From Hymenolepis diminuta (lineage: Eukaryota > Platyhelminthes > Cestoda > Cyclophyllidea > Hymenolepididae), in the NCBI GenBank assembly GCA_900708905.1, contig CAADRB010000003.1, forward strand, positions 607,678-671,677: a stretch of 64,000 nucleotides of DNA, read 5' to 3'. Within the stretch, counting starts at the first letter, position 1; each line of letters opens with the position of its first letter. The position numbers and the translations under genes were made by a program. Positions 61,077 through 64,000 of the stretch are shown piece by piece. The notes below the pieces were generated by a model. It saw nothing but the letters and a program-made list of their open reading frames with translations. It was not told the DNA's origin and ran no database searches.

Positions 61077-61121
61077 GGCGCGCGAAATCCCTCCAATAGA
61101 CAAACGTCCTTGCTGACCAAT
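61077..61121 (-). promoter_or_regulatory. Probable CABIN1 promoter motifs: E2F-like site and inverted CCAAT box
   Basis: On the minus strand TTTCGCGCGCC (61087 down to 61077) contains the E2F consensus TTTCGCGC, a rare GC-rich island in very A+T-rich DNA. An ATTGG (CCAAT read on the plus strand, 61117-61121) lies about 30 nt upstream. The pair sits about 90-130 nt before the proposed start codon. E2F plus CCAAT is a common layout in cell-cycle promoters; its use here is inference. Confidence 0.4.
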
Positions 61122-62421
61122 GACAAATGTGTGAGTTTTTGTTGGTATTGCATGACGATTATAGCAATAAAAATTGTATTTTAGAAAAAGCGATTATTTC
61201 TATCTGTATTATAAACGGGATTTTATTTAATTAACTACATTGGTGTAGATATAACTAGTTCATATGCGTAATTTTTTCTGTTTTAATATTATCCCAACTG
61301 CTACTTAAATAAATGTGGAATTCGTCTATTGCTATAAAAACAGATGTCAATTGACAGCTAGCAACCTGAATCGATAGGCCACTGTTAAGATCATACCGTC
61401 ACAGGGCTTCATATGTGCAAGCAACTGCAAATCGTCATGTAGAAACATTGACGACAATAAGCGCCTAATGTCTCACGAAGAAATATTTGATAATAGGCTT
61501 AAAACTATCAATGTATTTAAGTGGCTTCTCGACCACATCAGAAATTTTCTGGCGTTACGAGGGATTGATTGCGTGCCGATCTCTAAAGTGGTAACATCAC
61601 TTTCCATTACATCAGATGTTTCAAGTCACAACATTTGAGAAAACCAAAATCGAATAATGGTATTCAATATATAACGCAAAAACGTTCACCCATGGTTCTT
61701 GATAATTTTATTGAATAAGCCTTAAGTTTATAAATTAAATTGTTCACCCCTAACTTTAAATAGTCTTTGCACACAATTAAATTAGATGAAATATTGATAA
61801 TGTTGCATTAAGTAGAACAGAATGTTATATCCAACGGAGAGGAGGGGAGGAAAATTAGGATTTTAAATTCAATTCAGTACTTAAGCACATAATCTTCATA
61901 AACATTTTAGTACGACTGCAATTAGATAAAGTTATGGTAATATGTTATATAGAGAATCGTCGGTATTGAGTTACCTAATAATTGTTTAGTCTTCCAAGTT
62001 GTGTCAAACAACCGATCGAAGATAATATTCGACATCGGCATTATTGCAAATATATTTACCCAGCATATCATATTGCCGTTTAGTATAATATTAAAATATA
62101 TGTGAAAGTACTAATATATATTCGTTATCATTTGATATATGAACTACTAAGGATATCAATTTCTTTAATAAATCGCAAAATATACATTTGCATAGTAATT
62201 TTTGAGTTTCGCTCAAATTAAAAATATCGTCAAATATTTGTTCGCGGTGGTGTAAACACTATCTCTTCCACGAAACGTTGGCTGTTTGTATTCAGAATTC
62301 TACGTACTTCAGATTAAGTAATAAGATGGCATGAATAAAAAGACAAATTTATAATATTTATTCTTTTGAATTTTCCATTAAATATGGATAATTTGAGTTT
62401 GCATCTATTCTTATCTGTACC
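61122..62421. other. Upstream intergenic region, no gene seen
   Basis: A+T-rich DNA upstream of the CABIN1 promoter motifs. No coding block or RNA gene was recognised. Confidence 0.5.
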
Positions 62422-62616
62422 TTATTCATCGAAGCTTATGGAAAGATGGCAGAGTAAGTATTGTTCAAAGCCAATACTTAAGTTACTTTCTACCTCCAAT
62501 AGTAGGACTGAAGGGATTTCCACAGGGACTGTCTCATGCATTTCCAACTTTCTCTCAATTAACTTCGGATCGGGAAGGGCATCACCGATAGTAGCGATCG
62601 AGGTGATAAGAGCCAT
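62422..62616 (-). CDS. Weak hypothetical ORF, 64 codons
   Basis: An ATG opens MALITSIATIGDALPDPKLI.. and runs to a TAA. A plausible acceptor (TTATTATTCAG) lies just upstream and a GTAGAA donor lies inside, so a shorter exon ending ..IPSVLLLE is possible. The frame after the acceptor is ambiguous, because a second frame is also open. No family was recognised and no neighbouring exon found. The opposite strand is also open over the same bases, so this may be chance. Confidence 0.2.
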   Translation of the reverse strand: MALITSIATIGDALPDPKLIERKLEMHETVPVEIPSVLLLEVESNLSIGFEQYLLCHLSISFDE

Positions 62617-62649
62617 TCCTCATAAAATATGACAAAATCACACTCCTGA

Positions 62650-63771
62650 ATAATAAGTTTAGGCCTTGCTTTTTTTAACTGTTTTCCATTTGGACTTTCA
62701 CAAAAGTTTTGTGGTATGTTTTATAACGTAACAAATAGAAGTCCCGGTAGTAATCTCGCAGAGCTACCAATCTAGAAAACTCAGTAATATAGCAGCTTAA
62801 CACAGAAGCTAATAACCCACGGCAGATCACAAGCCGCGTTATAATCAACACGAGTGTCTTAACGAAACTCGCTCTCAATCGGTATCGGCTTAAACAAATA
62901 GGCATAATTACGAAGTGTCTTTTATCAGTGGGAATTAAGAAGGGAAATAATTTTTATTCATAGAAGAAAATTGTAAATGAGGGGAGGGGGGTAGGAGTAA
63001 CTATTATTTCTTCCAGCATTACGTGCAATACTGTTTATGGCTGATGACCTCAAAATTTTATTTGTATGGGTAGATTTCCAGGATAGACCGGCATAGATGC
63101 ATGTGTATTAATTTGGGGTCCTTTAAAACTTCCCTTGCCGGTTAAATAATGTTGAAATAGCGGGAACGGGTATTTTACGTCGTATTTCGCAAATTTACGC
63201 ATCAAATTAAAAACCTAAAATATTTCATTAAAATATTGCTGTAACACTTGCCATAATTGTTGACAGTTTGATGTTGACCCTGTACGTTCTGAAGTGATTG
63301 TTAATACGAGGTACTTCTCCATATCTCTTGTCTTGTTCCTATCACACCTGTGGGATAAATTTGACATAGTAAGAAGGGGCATTTTACGAATATGATGCAC
63401 CCAGTAACATAAATTATAGAAAAATGTTCAACTTTGATAAAATTGTACGCATTAGCGCGTTTACCTCGATAAATTTTCCTTTCTTCCGTTTAACTGAGAT
63501 TATAGAAAATACCCTCAGTTAAATACTATGAACCGTAAGTGTCCTTAAAATTTCCCAATTTATTATAAACGGGAGTAACCATTTCAAGGAATTAGATTTC
63601 ATCACTATTCCTGATTTTTGGATTGCTAAGCATCACATTTTGTATTCATTTAGAAAATATATTAACATTAGAAAAACTCAAACTTGTCCTAAATCGAAAC
63701 GGCTGCTTTGGCACTAACATAAGCTTCTTTAAAATATGCTAATCCATACAATCGATCGATACGGACTCAAT
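62650..63771. other. Intergenic, no gene seen
   Basis: No coding block was recognised. It contains a G-rich tract (GAGGGGAGGGGGGTAGG) near 62,978-62,995. Confidence 0.45.
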
Positions 63772-63901
63772 TGACCTAGAAAGCTGACAACGGCCTCATG
63801 GAGTTCTTCAAACCGGAACCAACATGAAAACATGCATCTATGGCATCTCGTGCCATTTCATTGAATTTATAGACAGAGGTTTTCCAGTAAAAGAATTCTA
63901 C
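63772..63901 (-). CDS. Possible terminal exon of an unknown gene entering from the right (partial)
   Basis: After a good acceptor (TTTTCTGATAACAG) the minus strand is open for 41 codons, VEFFYWKTSVYKFNEMARDA.. to ..KNSMRPLSAF, then TAG. The composition is protein-like, with an amphipathic, basic, alanine-containing middle. Upstream exons would lie beyond 64,000. I do not recognise the family. A variant poly(A) hexamer (AATACA) occurs about 130 nt downstream. It could be a chance open frame. Confidence 0.35.
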
Positions 63902-64000
63902 CTGTTATCAGAAAACTGTTGATATTCTATAATTCAAGCAGTGGTGATCTTATTGACGTCTCTGTGATATGATTTTATCAAGATTGAACTATTTTTGTTT

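Noticed and set aside
62366..62632. 88-codon plus-strand open frame
   Set aside because: It overlaps the weak minus-strand ORF, has no motif or splice context, and is likely chance.
1..64000. CRISPR arrays, rRNA genes, bacterial operons
   Set aside because: No regular direct-repeat arrays or rRNA-like sequence were seen; spliced exons show a eukaryotic genome.

Overview
This is a eukaryotic, A+T-rich genomic window. It carries one large, clearly recognisable gene in its right half and about 35 kb of gene-poor, repeat-littered DNA on the left. The gene is the flatworm-type orthologue of CABIN1 (calcineurin-binding protein cabin-1), the TPR-rich subunit of the HIRA histone H3.3 chaperone complex. 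It lies on the minus strand from about 60,990 (start codon) to 35,772 (stop codon) and is split into about 35 exons. Reading the exons by hand and checking splice sites and phases gives a nearly continuous chain of about 2,200 codons. The match to vertebrate CABIN1 is strongest in blocks such as GVWRIPTPDIDRSGNFA, LPLHYKAMYRLAHLY and KYPKRINY.

The organism is most probably a parasitic flatworm (Platyhelminthes; a cestode or trematode). The reasons are the low GC content, the divergent metazoan CABIN1, the very short introns (36 nt and 72 nt) mixed with introns of 1-2.7 kb, a mariner-family transposon and Ty3/gypsy debris. This is an inference and I cannot name a species.

Layout. 1-600: a possible 5' end of a second minus-strand gene that leaves the window on the left (weak). 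600-35,600: no convincing gene; several dispersed repeat families, a few protein-like open stretches and a possible gypsy integrase fragment. 35,680-61,100: CABIN1 with its polyadenylation signal, introns and probable promoter. Intron 6 holds an internally deleted, decayed Ty3/gypsy LTR element in the opposite orientation. Intron 19 holds a full-length (1,286 bp) but dead mariner element whose terminal repeats and TA target duplication are still visible. Intron 16 holds a decayed copy of exon 17. 61,100-64,000: mostly empty, with a weak ORF at 62.4 kb and a possible last exon of a further minus-strand gene at 63.77-63.90 kb.

CABIN1 is the only gene here with an assignable function: it acts in the nucleus with HIRA and its partners to deposit histone H3.3 independently of replication. 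The flatworm protein appears to end soon after the last conserved block and shows no sign of the long C-terminal calcineurin/MEF2-binding tail of vertebrates.
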